DNA of 5,132 bases from CAYFNK01 sp964393215 (lineage in GTDB: Archaea > Nanobdellota > Nanobdellia > SCGC-AAA011-G17 > PNOQ01), in contig CAYMSW010000045.1 of assembly GCA_964393215.1 (NCBI GenBank), forward strand, positions 1 through 5,132, given 5' to 3'. Under the pieces are notes generated by a model that saw nothing but the letters and a program-made list of their open reading frames with translations, did no database searches and was not told the origin of the DNA. The translations under genes were made by a program, and so were the position numbers. Shown here piece by piece: positions 4,715 to 5,132 of this stretch (within the stretch, counting starts at the first letter, position 1; the number at the start of each line of letters is the position of its first letter).

Positions 4715-5132
4715 ATGGGAGATAACCAGAGCATAGAACTCAGAAATCACCTGAGATCCACCGGACTCCCTGATCGCATCGTCGACCGCGAGTATAACGA
4801 GTCTCTCTTTTTCACCGAGATCAAAGGTCACCTCGAAGCTGCCAAAGCGCATTTACTCGAGAGCGGACTCCTCCTGGAAAACATCCACCTCCGGCATGAC
4901 GGTTGGGATTCTTTCCTTAATAAATGCGATTCCTATGGCATTGACCGCAGGTCGGTTGGACTCTCGATGGTTGTCGCGTCGGATCACGGCGGCTTCCAGT
5001 TAGACACCGAAGCCGAAACCTCCAAACCCCGTCAGATCAGCGGTACTCTTTCTATTGAGACCGGCCAGATCGATTTTTTCATGGAAGGTAAACTCGAGGA
5101 AGCAACTAAAACCTCCCGCGAGCTCGCCAATC
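4715..5132 (+). CDS. DUF3102-like phage protein, cut by the window end
   Basis: An open frame from ATG at 4715 to the window edge gives 139 residues with no stop. GGTGAG (4703-4708) is a usable ribosome site. Residues about 35-88 carry the pattern of small phage and plasmid proteins of DUF3102 type: a helix EIKGHLEAAKAHLLESGLLL, then HLRHDGWDSFLNKC, then YGIDRRSVGLSMVVA, a possible helix-turn-helix. Residues about 110-139 turn acidic and helical. DUF3102 proteins are found near replication or partition genes, but the function is unsettled and this match is by eye. It is the third gene of the operon. Coding is supported by the tight spacing and the long open frame; the family is tentative. Confidence 0.75.
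   Translation, partial: MGDNQSIELRNHLRSTGLPDRIVDREYNESLFFTEIKGHLEAAKAHLLESGLLLENIHLRHDGWDSFLNKCDSYGIDRRSVGLSMVVASDHGGFQLDTEAETSKPRQISGTLSIETGQIDFFMEGKLEEATKTSRELAN

Noticed and set aside
1..5132. tRNA, rRNA, integrase, transposase or attachment site
   Set aside because: I saw no cloverleaf, ribosomal segment, recombinase motif or matching attachment repeat in the window.

Overview
The window looks like the regulatory (early) end of a temperate phage or prophage in a Gram-negative-type bacterium of moderate GC. The host cannot be named from the sequence. Three phage-type genes share a ribosome site of the form GGAGGAGCA(C/A) placed 3-4 bases before the start. A GTAG-headed double palindrome at the left edge (2-54) resembles the dispersed REP/REPIN repeats of bacterial chromosomes, so a phage/host boundary could lie near there. 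No integrase, transposase, packaging or structural gene is visible, so the phage type is undetermined.

Layout: (1) 2-54, REPIN-like repeat. (2) 58-672 minus, an Amidase_3 cell-wall hydrolase, probably the endolysin, with a TTG start and its own strong promoter (722-750) that holds a 13-bp palindrome in its spacer. (3) 808-831, a terminator of the minus strand. (4) 867-1862 minus, a repressor-like protein built of three helix-turn-helix units; its reading frame has no ATG, GTG or TTG ahead of the first unit and probably starts at ATT. (5) 1863-2197, a divergent control region with two 50-bp repeats 76 bp apart, each holding a long CTCGCTC/GAGCGAG dyad and a TATAAt/a box. (6) 2198-2794 plus, a Cro/Ner-like regulator. 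(7) 2788-3528 minus, an exported protein of three repeats, convergent with and overlapping the previous gene: a likely moron (lysogenic cargo). (8) 3529-3795, an intergenic region with a possible small structured RNA ending in eight T's, followed by another 13-bp palindrome. (9) 3796 to the right edge, a tight plus-strand operon of three small genes: a helical protein with an HTH-like segment, a winged-helix protein, and a protein resembling DUF3102, cut by the window.

How the parts may work together (inference): the same 13-bp operator, TGTAA-N3-TTACA, appears in the endolysin promoter (731-743), in the repressor leader (1874-1886) and ahead of the right-hand operon (3676-3688). This suggests one regulator, most simply the triple-HTH protein, controlling its own synthesis, lysis and the early operon. 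The CTCGCTC/GAGCGAG dyads would be a second operator class controlling the Cro-like gene. The exported repeat protein lacks the phage-style ribosome site and stands apart from this circuit.
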